From Bifidobacterium sp. UBA6881 (GTDB lineage Bacteria > Actinomycetota > Actinomycetes > Actinomycetales > Bifidobacteriaceae), in contig DKCF01000085.1 of assembly GCA_002451435.1 (NCBI GenBank), positions 8,584 to 15,706 of the forward strand: a stretch of 7,123 bases of DNA, in the 5' to 3' direction. Of this stretch, positions 1 through 6,635 are shown in pieces. The notes below the pieces were generated by a model. It was given only the letters and a program-made list of their open reading frames with translations, had not been told where the DNA came from and made no database searches. Within the stretch, counting starts at the first letter, position 1. Each line of letters begins with the position of its first letter. The position numbers and the translations under genes were made by a program.

Positions 1-225
1 GCGTATACGGTGAACAGCAACTTCACCGACGCCGAGATGGTGATGGACGACCGTGAGGACCAGCTGATCGACGTGGTCATCGGCGCCACCTTCGATACCC
101 TCAAGGACACCAAAAAGGTTCCGGCCGCCGGCTCGGAAATCACCAACATCGAAGGATGCGTCGCCGCAGACAAGATGACCAACCTGCAGAAGGCGCCTGA
201 GCATGACGCGGTGAGCCAGAACTGA
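1..225 (+). CDS. 3' end of an unidentified protein-coding gene (partial)
   Basis: The frame is open from the first base of the window and ends at TGA 223-225, giving 74 codons of a C-terminal tail. I do not recognise the family. The visible part is acidic and soluble, with several Asp and Glu residues in the first half (for example EMVMDDREDQL), no membrane segment and no signal peptide. A GTG at base 10 is in frame, but no ribosome binding site precedes it, so it is more likely an internal Val codon in a gene that starts upstream of the window. A perfect stem-loop begins at the base after the stop codon, which supports a real gene end here. It is convergent with cca/pcnA. No function can be assigned from this fragment. 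Confidence 0.65.
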   Translation, partial: AYTVNSNFTDAEMVMDDREDQLIDVVIGATFDTLKDTKKVPAAGSEITNIEGCVAADKMTNLQKAPEHDAVSQN

Positions 226-253
226 CGAATCCGGCTGCGAACAGCCGGATTCG
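226..253 (+). terminator. Perfect 12-bp stem-loop directly after the stop codon
   Basis: Bases 226-237 (CGAATCCGGCTG) pair without a mismatch with 242-253 around a four-base CGAA loop. The stem starts immediately after the TGA of the upstream gene. The sequence that follows is not a proper T-tract (AATCGCCATCG), so it may be a weak intrinsic terminator, an RNA 3'-end stabiliser, or the first part of a two-step termination region with the next hairpin. Confidence 0.55.
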
Positions 254-302
254 AATCGCCATCGTATCTTCTATTGTGCGGTGCATTCCATGAGTTTCCA
301 AG

Positions 303-343
303 AAATCCCCGTCTTCCATGATTGCTGGAAGACGGGGATTTTT
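303..343. terminator. Intrinsic terminator, strong on the plus strand and possibly bidirectional
   Basis: Bases 303-318 pair perfectly with 326-341 (16 bp, GC-rich core CCCCGTC/GACGGGG) around a seven-base loop. On the plus strand the stem leads into TTTTT at 339-343, the classic intrinsic terminator layout for the gene ending at 225. Read on the minus strand the downstream tract is TTTCTT, a poorer but usable U-rich tail, so the hairpin may also stop transcription coming from cca/pcnA. Confidence 0.8.
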
Positions 344-346
344 CAC

Positions 347-362
347 CGTCAAGCCATTGACG
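347..362. other. Small stem-loop in the convergent intergenic region
   Basis: CGTCAA (347-352) and TTGACG (357-362) form a perfect 6-bp stem with the loop GCCA. It sits between the larger hairpins at 303-341 and 376-396. It has no T-tract of its own, and a stem this short could arise by chance. It is listed as part of the hairpin cluster that fills this region. Confidence 0.3.
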
Positions 363-375
363 AGGCTGCGAGGCC

Positions 376-396
376 GGCCGAATCATCCGTTCGGCC
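376..396 (-). terminator. Stem-loop just downstream of the cca/pcnA stop codon
   Basis: GGCCGAA (376-382) pairs perfectly with TTCGGCC (390-396) around a seven-base loop. On the minus strand it starts two bases after the TAG stop of cca/pcnA. No clear T-run follows on the minus strand, so termination may depend on this hairpin together with the larger one at 303-341. Its position supports a role at the 3' end of cca/pcnA. Confidence 0.45.
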
Positions 397-398
397 TG

Positions 399-1859
399 CT
401 ACTTGGTCTGCTCTCCATACCAGCGGTTCAGCTCGGCAACGGCTACGTCATGCTCGACCGGACCATTATCGAGGCGGTATTCCAGCATGTGCTTGTACGC
501 CTTGCCCACCAGCGGCCCCGGTTCGATGCCAAGCAGTTGCATGATCTCGTCGCCGTTCAAATCAGGACGGATCGCGTCGAAATCCTCCTTCTTCTTGAGA
601 TCACGCACACGTTGCTCCATCTCGTCCATCGCCGACGAGAACACCATCGCCTTGCGCCTGTTCTGCGTGGTCGCATCGGCACGCGTCAGACGGTTCAGAC
701 GCTCGTACAGCGGACCGGCGTCCTTGACATAGCGACGCACCGCGGAATCCGTCCATGGTTCCTCCACATAGCCATGGAAGCGCAGATGCAGGTTGACCAG
801 CTCGCTGACGTCCTCGACCACGTGATGGTCGAAATGCAGGGCGCGCAAACGCTTGCGGGTCATCTTCGCACCGACCGCATCATGATGATGGAAGCTCACC
901 TTGCCGCCGGGCTCGAAACGACGGGTCTTCGGCTTGCCGATGTCGTGCATCAGCGCGGCCAGACGCAACGTCAGATCCGGCGCGGGCACCGGACCATCAG
1001 GACCGGTCTCCAACGCGACCGCGCGATCGATGACGATCATCGTGTGTTCGAACACGTCCTTATGACGGTGATGCTCGTCGATCTCCAGCTGCAATGCCGG
1101 AATCTCGGGGAACACGATATCCGCCAATCCGGAATCGACCAGCGCCTCGATGCCGGCGCGCGGACGATCGGACAGCAGCATCTTGACCAGTTCATCGCGA
1201 ACGCGCTCGGCGGAAACGATTTCTATGCGGTCGACCATGTCCGTCAACGCCTCGGCGGTTTCCGGCGCGATGCGGAAACCCAGCTGCGCCACGAAACGCA
1301 CGGCGCGCATCATGCGCAGCGGATCGTCGTCGAACGACTGCCTCGGATCGACGGGCGTACGCAATACGCCCTTGGCCAAATCGTTGGCACCGCCGAACGG
1401 ATCGACGAATTCCAGCTCGGGCACACGCAACGCCATCGCGTTGACGGTGAAATCACGACGGGACAAATCGCCCTCCAGGGAATCGCCGTAGTTCACCTCC
1501 GGCTTGCGGGAATCCGGATCATACGTATCGGAACGGTATGTGGTGACCTCAACCTTCACCTCCGTGCCGTCCTCACGGCGCCGCATCGCGCCAAGCGTGC
1601 CGAACTTGCGGCCCATGTCCCAAAATCCGTCATGTCCGAAACGACGAAGGATATGCTCGAATTGTTCGGGGCGCGCCGATGTGCAAAAATCCAAATCATG
1701 CGATTTGCGATGCAGCAGCAGATCGCGGACGGGACCTCCCACCAACGCCAATTCATAGCCTTCCGCGGCGAACATGCGCCCTAATTCAATGGCCTCCGGC
1801 CATACTTCGAAGTTCACGCCATCCCTTTCCGGCATCACCAGTTTCTGCCCTACCAGCAT
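399..1859 (-). CDS. cca: CCA tRNA nucleotidyltransferase with HD domain (class II, PcnA/Cca family)
   Basis: This cytoplasmic enzyme adds or repairs the 3'-terminal CCA of tRNA using CTP and ATP. The 486-residue product shows the family motifs in order. The nucleotidyltransferase head has LVGGPVRD (G41-G42, R45-D46), the metal-binding pair D55-L-D57, and a third carboxylate at E104 in the strand before TTYR. Next comes the RRDFTVNAM motif (134-142), then the DDPLRMMRAVRF motif (178-189). The C-terminal part is an HD phosphohydrolase-type domain with H272 and the H305-D306-IGKP motif, followed by an HHH cluster. This CCA plus HD layout matches mycobacterial PcnA (Rv3907c). The name pcnA is common in actinobacteria, but CCA addition is the more likely activity than poly(A) synthesis. 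ATG at 1857-1859 has no obvious ribosome binding site. The in-frame ATG at 1833-1835 (M9) would give 478 residues and is an alternative start. It is transcribed away from the Nudix operon. Confidence 0.93.
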   Translation of the reverse strand: MLVGQKLVMPERDGVNFEVWPEAIELGRMFAAEGYELALVGGPVRDLLLHRKSHDLDFCTSARPEQFEHILRRFGHDGFWDMGRKFGTLGAMRRREDGTEVKVEVTTYRSDTYDPDSRKPEVNYGDSLEGDLSRRDFTVNAMALRVPELEFVDPFGGANDLAKGVLRTPVDPRQSFDDDPLRMMRAVRFVAQLGFRIAPETAEALTDMVDRIEIVSAERVRDELVKMLLSDRPRAGIEALVDSGLADIVFPEIPALQLEIDEHHRHKDVFEHTMIVIDRAVALETGPDGPVPAPDLTLRLAALMHDIGKPKTRRFEPGGKVSFHHHDAVGAKMTRKRLRALHFDHHVVEDVSELVNLHLRFHGYVEEPWTDSAVRRYVKDAGPLYERLNRLTRADATTQNRRKAMVFSSAMDEMEQRVRDLKKKEDFDAIRPDLNGDEIMQLLGIEPGPLVGKAYKHMLEYRLDNGPVEHDVAVAELNRWYGEQTK

Positions 1860-2095
1860 AGCGTGTGCGGGTCATTTGGCATATGGTCCCCAATCCACCG
1901 ACGCTGGAATGCATGTATCCGTCGGCGGATTGGGCGGTTCCCAAATTACCGACACTAAGGTGCCTCTGAACGTCGGTAGTTTGGGTGAATCCCGAATTAC
2001 CGCCTGTGCCCGCCGACAGCGAACATGATGCGCAGGTTTCGCAACACTACGGACGAATAAAGGCGTTGCGTTTCGGGTTTGAACGCAGGTTGAGT
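1860..2095. promoter_or_regulatory. Divergent intergenic control region between cca and the Nudix-murJ operon
   Basis: If the Nudix gene starts at 2096, this 236-base stretch lies between two divergent genes and must hold promoters for both. About half of it (1889-2002) is a tandem palindromic array described separately. I could not pick out -35 and -10 boxes with confidence on either strand. The part from 2003 to 2095 could also be translated in frame with the Nudix protein from a GTG at 1985. I see no tRNA, riboswitch consensus or T-tract terminator here. Confidence 0.4.
1889..2002. repeat. Tandem 51-base palindromic repeat, two full units and a partial third
   Basis: Unit 1 (1889-1939) opens with CCCAATCCACCGAC (1889-1902) and its near-complement GTCGGCGGATTGGG (1921-1934). 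Unit 2 (1940-1990) opens with CCCAAATTACCGAC (1940-1953) and its partner GTCGGTAGTTTGGG (1972-1985). A third left arm, CCCGAATTACCG, starts at 1991. Left arms recur every 51 bases exactly, and so do the right arms. In both full units the 14-base arms are 18 bases apart and a 5-base spacer separates the units. Stem 1 has a single A-C mismatch and stem 2 a single T-G wobble. By hand alignment the loops match at only about 8 of 18 positions, so the arms are better conserved than the loops. It could be a set of operator half-sites, a structured leader, or an interspersed palindromic element; the sequence alone does not decide. Confidence 0.8.
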
Positions 2096-2764
2096 ATGGT
2101 TGGAATCATGATTACGCCCGCAGACCTTGCACGCATGCTTGCCCATGCTGCGGACGAGCATACCCAAAATCCGCTGGCTCCGGACGAACTGCTGTACACA
2201 TCGGAGTCGCTCTCGCTGCAACGGCAGGCCATCATCACACCCAGCGTTCCCACGCCCGCGATGATGCCGCAGCGTCGCACCGCGGAAGGGCCCACCACAT
2301 TCGCATCGCTGGACGCGCAGGAGTTGCCCGTGGTACGCGAGTACTCCGCGGGCGGCCTGGTCTTCGACGAACGCGGCCGTGTGGCGATCATCGCCCGCCA
2401 TTCGCGCAGCGGGCATCTGGAATGGTGCCTGCCCAAAGGGCATATCGAAAAAGGCGAGACTCCGCAACAGACCGCCGTGCGCGAGGTGCACGAGGAAACC
2501 GGCATCCTCGGCGAAGTGGTCGGATCCATCGCCACCATCGACTACTGGTTCACCGGCACCAGCCAGCGCGTGCACAAGCTCGTGCACCACTTCGCGTTAC
2601 GGCAGATCGGCGGCGAACTGACGGTCGAAGGCGATCCCGACCATGAGGCGGAAGACGCCATTTGGGTGAATTTTGACGATTTGGACGACGTACTGAGCTA
2701 TCCGAACGAACGGAAGATAGCATGGTTGTACGCAAAGAAACTCAACAGACAGGCGCAACAGTGA
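2096..2764 (+). CDS. Nudix hydrolase, MutT4-like (actinobacterial murJ-linked family)
   Basis: This is a Nudix-fold pyrophosphohydrolase cleaving a nucleoside diphosphate linked to some other moiety; the substrate is not known from sequence. The Nudix box is complete (G-x5-E-x7-REVHEETGI), starting at GHIEKGE with its first Gly codon at 2438. It is preceded by the usual first strands (YSAGGLVFDERGRVAIIARH) and WCLPKGH, and followed by a typical strand pattern including YWF and VHHFAL. About 75 residues before the Nudix domain look flexible, rich in Pro, Thr and Ser. The position next to cca and upstream of a DUF6049-like gene and murJ matches mycobacterial mutT4 (Rv3908). I prefer ATG 2096, preceded by AGG at 2087-2089, giving 222 residues. 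ATG 2108 is an alternative. A GTG at 1985 would give 259 residues but lies inside the palindromic array. The stop overlaps the next gene's GTG by four bases, suggesting translational coupling. Confidence 0.88.
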   Translation: MVGIMITPADLARMLAHAADEHTQNPLAPDELLYTSESLSLQRQAIITPSVPTPAMMPQRRTAEGPTTFASLDAQELPVVREYSAGGLVFDERGRVAIIARHSRSGHLEWCLPKGHIEKGETPQQTAVREVHEETGILGEVVGSIATIDYWFTGTSQRVHKLVHHFALRQIGGELTVEGDPDHEAEDAIWVNFDDLDDVLSYPNERKIAWLYAKKLNRQAQQ

Positions 2765-4875
2765 ACCATTCCGCACCACGGAGCGTTTCGCGCGGCGTAC
2801 GCGCAGTATCGATGATTCTCGCCATGGCCCTGACCATGGCGTTGATGTTGTTATACGCCCCCGCACCACACGCCGAAGCGGACGAGATGCCGACGAACGA
2901 CGGGACGCCGGTGAACATGGTGTCGATCGATTCCTCTACCGCGGTGCTGACCGACACCTCCGGATACCACCTGCAGGCAACGGTGACCAACACCACCGAC
3001 CAGACGGTTCCCGCGGGGACGCTGTCGGTGGCAGTGAACGCCTTCTACACCTTCGTTTCGCGCAACGACATCCAAGAATGGGCGGAAGGCACCGGGCACA
3101 TCCCCACATCCAATACGATCGGACAAGCCGACGTTCCCGAACTGCAACCCGGCGCCTCGACGAAGGTGAGCATCGACGCCGACGCGAATCAACAATCGCT
3201 CACGGCCATCAATTCATCGGGTCCCAAACCCGTGGAACTCGACTACACGGCCAACGGCGAGGAACTCAGCACCACGCACACCTTCGTGACCCGCACCACG
3301 GACGGGCTCAACACCCCATCGACACCGGCGATGAACATCACCGTCGTGCAACCGCTCGCCGCCAGCGGATGGACCACCGACGTCGATCTGATGAACAAAC
3401 TCGTCGACGAAGGCGGCCTGAACTCGCGCAAGCTCTCGAAACTCGCCGTCCCCAGCGAAAACGACAACACCCGTCTCAAATCACTGGAACAGGTATTCGG
3501 CAAACATGACAAACTGCAGGTCATCGCCGACCCGACATATCTGCAGGCGATGACCATGCCGACGCAGGCCGACGGCATCACCCAGCCCGCATTGTTCGAC
3601 ATGACCGCATACACGGCATACAACGACAGCCGCGCGTACGCCAACGCGAACATCGACACGGCGGATTGGAAATCCGGCAAGGCGCTTGCGACCTACCGGT
3701 CGGCTTTGGGCGATCCTTCCGCCAAAACCAAAACCTACGCATGGCAAGGCGACGGCAATTGGACCATGAAAGCGCTTACCGAGGCGAAACGCCAAGGGTA
3801 TGGCACCGTCATCGCCACCCATGATTTCGAGGGAAGCGACCAGTCCACCGTGGAGACCGGCAAAACCACGGTGAACACGGAGGCCGGCGAGGTCACCGTG
3901 CTCACCGCGCAAAGCACGCTGTCGAATCTGGCGCAGGGCAAGGCAACCAGTGGCGACGCCGACGGCGAGGGATCGGACGCGGGACGACTGGCCCGTTTCA
4001 TCGCGCAAAGCGCGTTCTACCAGATGGAACAGCCGTATGCCGAACGGAACCTGCTGGTATGCTTGGGCACCGATTCCAATCCATCGGACGTGGACGCGTT
4101 GATGTCCGCCATCGAGCAATCGTCCTGGCTGAATCTCACCGACCTGAACACGCTTGGCAAGGCAAGCGCCTCGCATAGCGGCGACGAGGCGGCTGCGGCG
4201 CTTCCTCAGGATTCCGGGCTTTCCGACGCGCGACGCTCGTCCCTGCAACAGACTCTGAGCGCGTTGACGGAATCCGCCAAGGGCATCGACCGCTTCAATT
4301 CGTTCATTCTCGCCGAACCGACCGAAAAATCGTCGTCCGGCAGCACGACGTGGCGCAAACAGCTCGTTTCGGCGCACAACCTACTGGCATTGCACGCGCT
4401 CGGCAACGAGGCTTCGTCCGGAAGCACCATGCTGGAAGGCGCCTCGCAATTGTCTTCGCTGCTGTTCAACGGCATCGCGATCACCCCGACGGAAAACGTC
4501 AACGTGGTCAGCGAAACGGCGAAGATGCCCGTCACAATCAGCAACAACCATCCGTATCCGGTGACGGTGAAGGTCTCGTCGCTGACCGATTCGATGCAGA
4601 TCGTCACCTCCCGTTTCGACACCGTGGAAGTGCCCGCGCACGGCGAGGCCCAGGTGGCGTTCACCATCCGCGTTTCCACTTCCGGCGATGCGAACGCGAC
4701 CATCGCCCTCTTCGACCGGCAAGGCACCACTTTCGGCGCCACGCAAACCACGCATATCACCAGCGCGCTGCAGATCAGCGACAAAAGCGGCTTCGTCATC
4801 ATCGGCTTCGCCGTGCTTCTGGGCATTGTGGGATTGTGGCGCCAATTCAACCGTAAGAAGGATCCCGACGAATGA
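2761..4875 (+). CDS. DUF6049-like extracytoplasmic, membrane-anchored protein of unknown function
   Basis: With the GTG start at 2761 the product has 704 residues. The N-terminus is a signal peptide: basic segment R7-R14, hydrophobic core about 16-33, and a likely signal peptidase site after A40 (A38-E-A40). A beta-rich, Ig-like segment follows (about 45-150). The middle (about 195-490) has short motifs such as VIADP (254-258) and GNW ending at W334, which loosely recall a deacetylase- or glycosidase-like barrel, but I see no convincing catalytic set. A second Ig-like segment lies at about 575-672. A single membrane helix (678-693) with a short basic tail RQFNRKKDPDE fixes the C-terminus in the membrane, leaving nearly the whole protein outside. 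It corresponds by position and layout to mycobacterial Rv3909. GTG 2761 overlaps the Nudix stop by four bases. An in-frame ATG at 2722, preceded by GGAAG, is an alternative adding 13 residues. The function is unknown; a partner of MurJ is inferred from linkage only. Confidence 0.82.
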   Translation: MNHSAPRSVSRGVRAVSMILAMALTMALMLLYAPAPHAEADEMPTNDGTPVNMVSIDSSTAVLTDTSGYHLQATVTNTTDQTVPAGTLSVAVNAFYTFVSRNDIQEWAEGTGHIPTSNTIGQADVPELQPGASTKVSIDADANQQSLTAINSSGPKPVELDYTANGEELSTTHTFVTRTTDGLNTPSTPAMNITVVQPLAASGWTTDVDLMNKLVDEGGLNSRKLSKLAVPSENDNTRLKSLEQVFGKHDKLQVIADPTYLQAMTMPTQADGITQPALFDMTAYTAYNDSRAYANANIDTADWKSGKALATYRSALGDPSAKTKTYAWQGDGNWTMKALTEAKRQGYGTVIATHDFEGSDQSTVETGKTTVNTEAGEVTVLTAQSTLSNLAQGKATSGDADGEGSDAGRLARFIAQSAFYQMEQPYAERNLLVCLGTDSNPSDVDALMSAIEQSSWLNLTDLNTLGKASASHSGDEAAAALPQDSGLSDARRSSLQQTLSALTESAKGIDRFNSFILAEPTEKSSSGSTTWRKQLVSAHNLLALHALGNEASSGSTMLEGASQLSSLLFNGIAITPTENVNVVSETAKMPVTISNNHPYPVTVKVSSLTDSMQIVTSRFDTVEVPAHGEAQVAFTIRVSTSGDANATIALFDRQGTTFGATQTTHITSALQISDKSGFVIIGFAVLLGIVGLWRQFNRKKDPDE
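4857..4862 (+). promoter_or_regulatory. Ribosome binding site of murJ
   Basis: GAAGGA lies inside the last codons of the DUF6049-like gene, nine bases before ATG 4872. It fixes the murJ start and shows that murJ can recruit its own ribosomes in addition to re-initiation at the ATGA overlap. Confidence 0.7.
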
Positions 4876-6620
4876 GTTCTTCCGTTGGCCGTAATTCACT
4901 GATCATGGCCTCCGGCACCGCGGCCTCCCGCGTGACCGGCCAAATCCGCACCATTCTGCTCGCCTGGGCGTTGGGCACCACCGGTTACGCCGCCAATGCC
5001 TACCAAGCCGGCTCGATGATTCCGCAGGTGATCTACACACTGGTCTCCGGCGGCATCTTCAACGCCGTGCTTGTGCCGCAGATCGTGCGCACCCTGAAAA
5101 GCGAGGACGCCGAAACCCGTCTCAACAAGCTCATCACCCTCGCCATCACGCTTCTGCTGACGGTGACCGCGCTCATGGCGCTGTGCACGCCGTTGTTGAC
5201 CAAGCTGTACGTCAACGGCAGCGCGGACACCATGGCGCTGTCCACCGCGTTCACGCTGTGGTGCATGCCGCAGATCTTCTTCTACGGCCTGTACACGGTC
5301 GTCGGGCAGATTCTCGCCGCGAAGAACCATTTCACCATGTATGCGTGGAGCTCCGTCGGCGCGAACATCATCAGCTGCATCGGCTTCGGCGCGTTCATCG
5401 CATTGTTCGGGCGCGCGACGGAACATCCGCTGGAATTCTGGACCGCCGGCAAAATCGCGTTGACCGCGGGAACCTGGACGCTTGGCGTGGCGTTCCAGGC
5501 GCTGGTGCTGTTCATTCCGCTCACGCGAATCGGATTGCGGTACCGTCCGAAATTCGGCGTGCACGGCATCGGCCTGCGTTCGATGGGTCCCGTGGCCGCA
5601 TGGAGCGTCGGCATCGTGCTCGTCGACCAGATCGTCAACGTGATATCCACGCGCGTCGCCACCAGCGCGCCGAACCAGGCATCCAAGCTGTACCACCTGA
5701 GTCAGCTCGATGTTGCCGGCAACGCCTCCTACCAGAACGCCTACACCATCTACATGCTGCCGTATTCGCTGATCGCGGTGTCGATCGCGACGGCGCTGTT
5801 TCCGAAGATCTCCAATGCCATCGCCGAACATAATCTCGCCGAGGCGCGCGAGGACCTGAGCTCCGCGCTGCGCAATCTTAATGTGATCATGTGCTTCTTC
5901 GCGACGGCGTTCGTCGTGCTGCCGCTGCCGATCATCCTCGCGCTGCTGCCGTCGATCAGCGTGCGCGAAGGATTGCTGATCAGCGCGCCTTTGGCGGCGC
6001 TCGGCATCGGCCTGCCGTTCGCCAGCTCGTATCTGGTGATCCAGCGCACGTTCTACGCGTTCGAGGACGGCAAACATCCGTTCATCTTCATGGCGATCAC
6101 GATGACCATTCAGGGATTGACGATCGTCGTGGGCTCCGCGTTGCTTCCACCGACGCAATGGATCACCTTGATCGGCGTGGCCATCACGGTGAGCTACATC
6201 CTGCCGTATCCGCTGCTGGCGCATATGCTCGGTGCGCGGTTCGACGGCGACATCGACGGGCGGCGCGTGGCCACCGCGTATGCGAAGTCGATCAGCGCGG
6301 CCGTCGTGGCCTCCGCGATCGGCCTGCTGTGCAGGAACCGCGTCTACGCCGTCGTCGGCGCGCGCATCGGCGCCGACGACGGCACGATGAATTGGGGGCA
6401 GGCGGTGCTGTCGGCTATTTTGCTGACCATCGTCATCACCGTCGTGTATCTGGCGGCCCTGTGGGCGCTGCGTTCGGAGGAGCTCATGTCGGTCGCCGGC
6501 ATGGTCGCCGCGCGCATTCCGGGGCGGAAGGAATCCGCCGAAAAGCCGACCAGCCCCACCGCTAGAATCGTCGATAGTGTCGAAAGCGACGAAGATACCA
6601 TTCGTCATGAGAATCATTAA
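4872..6620 (+). CDS. murJ: Lipid II flippase MurJ (MviN family)
   Basis: This integral membrane protein moves lipid II from the cytoplasmic to the outer face of the membrane for peptidoglycan assembly (MOP superfamily). The 582-residue product is hydrophobic throughout, with a pattern consistent with about 14 helices. The N-terminus shows the family signature SRVTGQIRT (R20 and R26 corresponding to E. coli R18 and R24), followed by IPQVIYTLVSGGIFNAVLVPQ (49-70 region). TALFPKIS after helix 8 is also typical. Some positions known to matter in E. coli differ: Y55 aligns with R52, and the ADRLMEFP segment holding R270 aligns with NAYTIYMLPY (289-298). The tail after the last helix is about 45 residues, polar and acidic, and contains no kinase domain, unlike the much longer mycobacterial MviN. 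The start shares ATGA with the upstream stop and has AAGGA at 4858-4862, nine bases upstream, so translation is probably coupled. Confidence 0.94.
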   Translation: MSSSVGRNSLIMASGTAASRVTGQIRTILLAWALGTTGYAANAYQAGSMIPQVIYTLVSGGIFNAVLVPQIVRTLKSEDAETRLNKLITLAITLLLTVTALMALCTPLLTKLYVNGSADTMALSTAFTLWCMPQIFFYGLYTVVGQILAAKNHFTMYAWSSVGANIISCIGFGAFIALFGRATEHPLEFWTAGKIALTAGTWTLGVAFQALVLFIPLTRIGLRYRPKFGVHGIGLRSMGPVAAWSVGIVLVDQIVNVISTRVATSAPNQASKLYHLSQLDVAGNASYQNAYTIYMLPYSLIAVSIATALFPKISNAIAEHNLAEAREDLSSALRNLNVIMCFFATAFVVLPLPIILALLPSISVREGLLISAPLAALGIGLPFASSYLVIQRTFYAFEDGKHPFIFMAITMTIQGLTIVVGSALLPPTQWITLIGVAITVSYILPYPLLAHMLGARFDGDIDGRRVATAYAKSISAAVVASAIGLLCRNRVYAVVGARIGADDGTMNWGQAVLSAILLTIVITVVYLAALWALRSEELMSVAGMVAARIPGRKESAEKPTSPTARIVDSVESDEDTIRHENH

Positions 6621-6625
6621 GCAAT

Positions 6626-6631
6626 GAAGGA
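6626..6631 (+). promoter_or_regulatory. Ribosome binding site that selects the kinase-like gene start
   Basis: GAAGGA lies four bases before ATG 6636. The earlier in-frame ATG at 6624 overlaps this site and has no purine-rich site of its own upstream, so 6636 is the better start. Spacing is slightly short but acceptable. Confidence 0.55.
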
Positions 6632-6635
6632 ACCC

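Noticed and set aside
318..1784. Plus-strand open frame of 488 codons opposite cca
   Set aside because: It is antisense to a well-supported CCA tRNA nucleotidyltransferase with all its motifs. Its translation is rich in Arg, His and Gln and starts inside the terminator hairpin.
1889..2002. CRISPR array
   Set aside because: The repeats are palindromic arms of only 14 bases that alternate in orientation at 18- and 5-base spacings. That is not the identical 24-40-base direct repeat with unique spacers, and no cas gene is present.
1860..2095. T-box or other riboswitch upstream of the Nudix operon
   Set aside because: I see hairpins but no T-box consensus, no known riboswitch core and no terminator T-tract before the gene.
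2030..2095. Sigma-70-like promoter boxes ahead of the Nudix gene
   Set aside because: Candidate hexamers such as TTGCGT and TATGGT do not combine with acceptable spacing and match. I could not support a specific promoter.
2820..2841. Inverted repeat CGCCATGG / CCATGGCG with a six-base spacer
   Set aside because: It lies in the signal-peptide core, where the Ala-Met-Ala-Leu-Thr-Met-Ala-Leu pattern produces similar codons. There is no reason to treat it as a regulatory site.
3481..4377. Minus-strand open frame of 298 codons opposite the DUF6049-like gene
   Set aside because: It is Arg/Gly-rich antisense sequence without domain or start signals, and the plus-strand frame has a signal peptide, membrane anchor and operon context.
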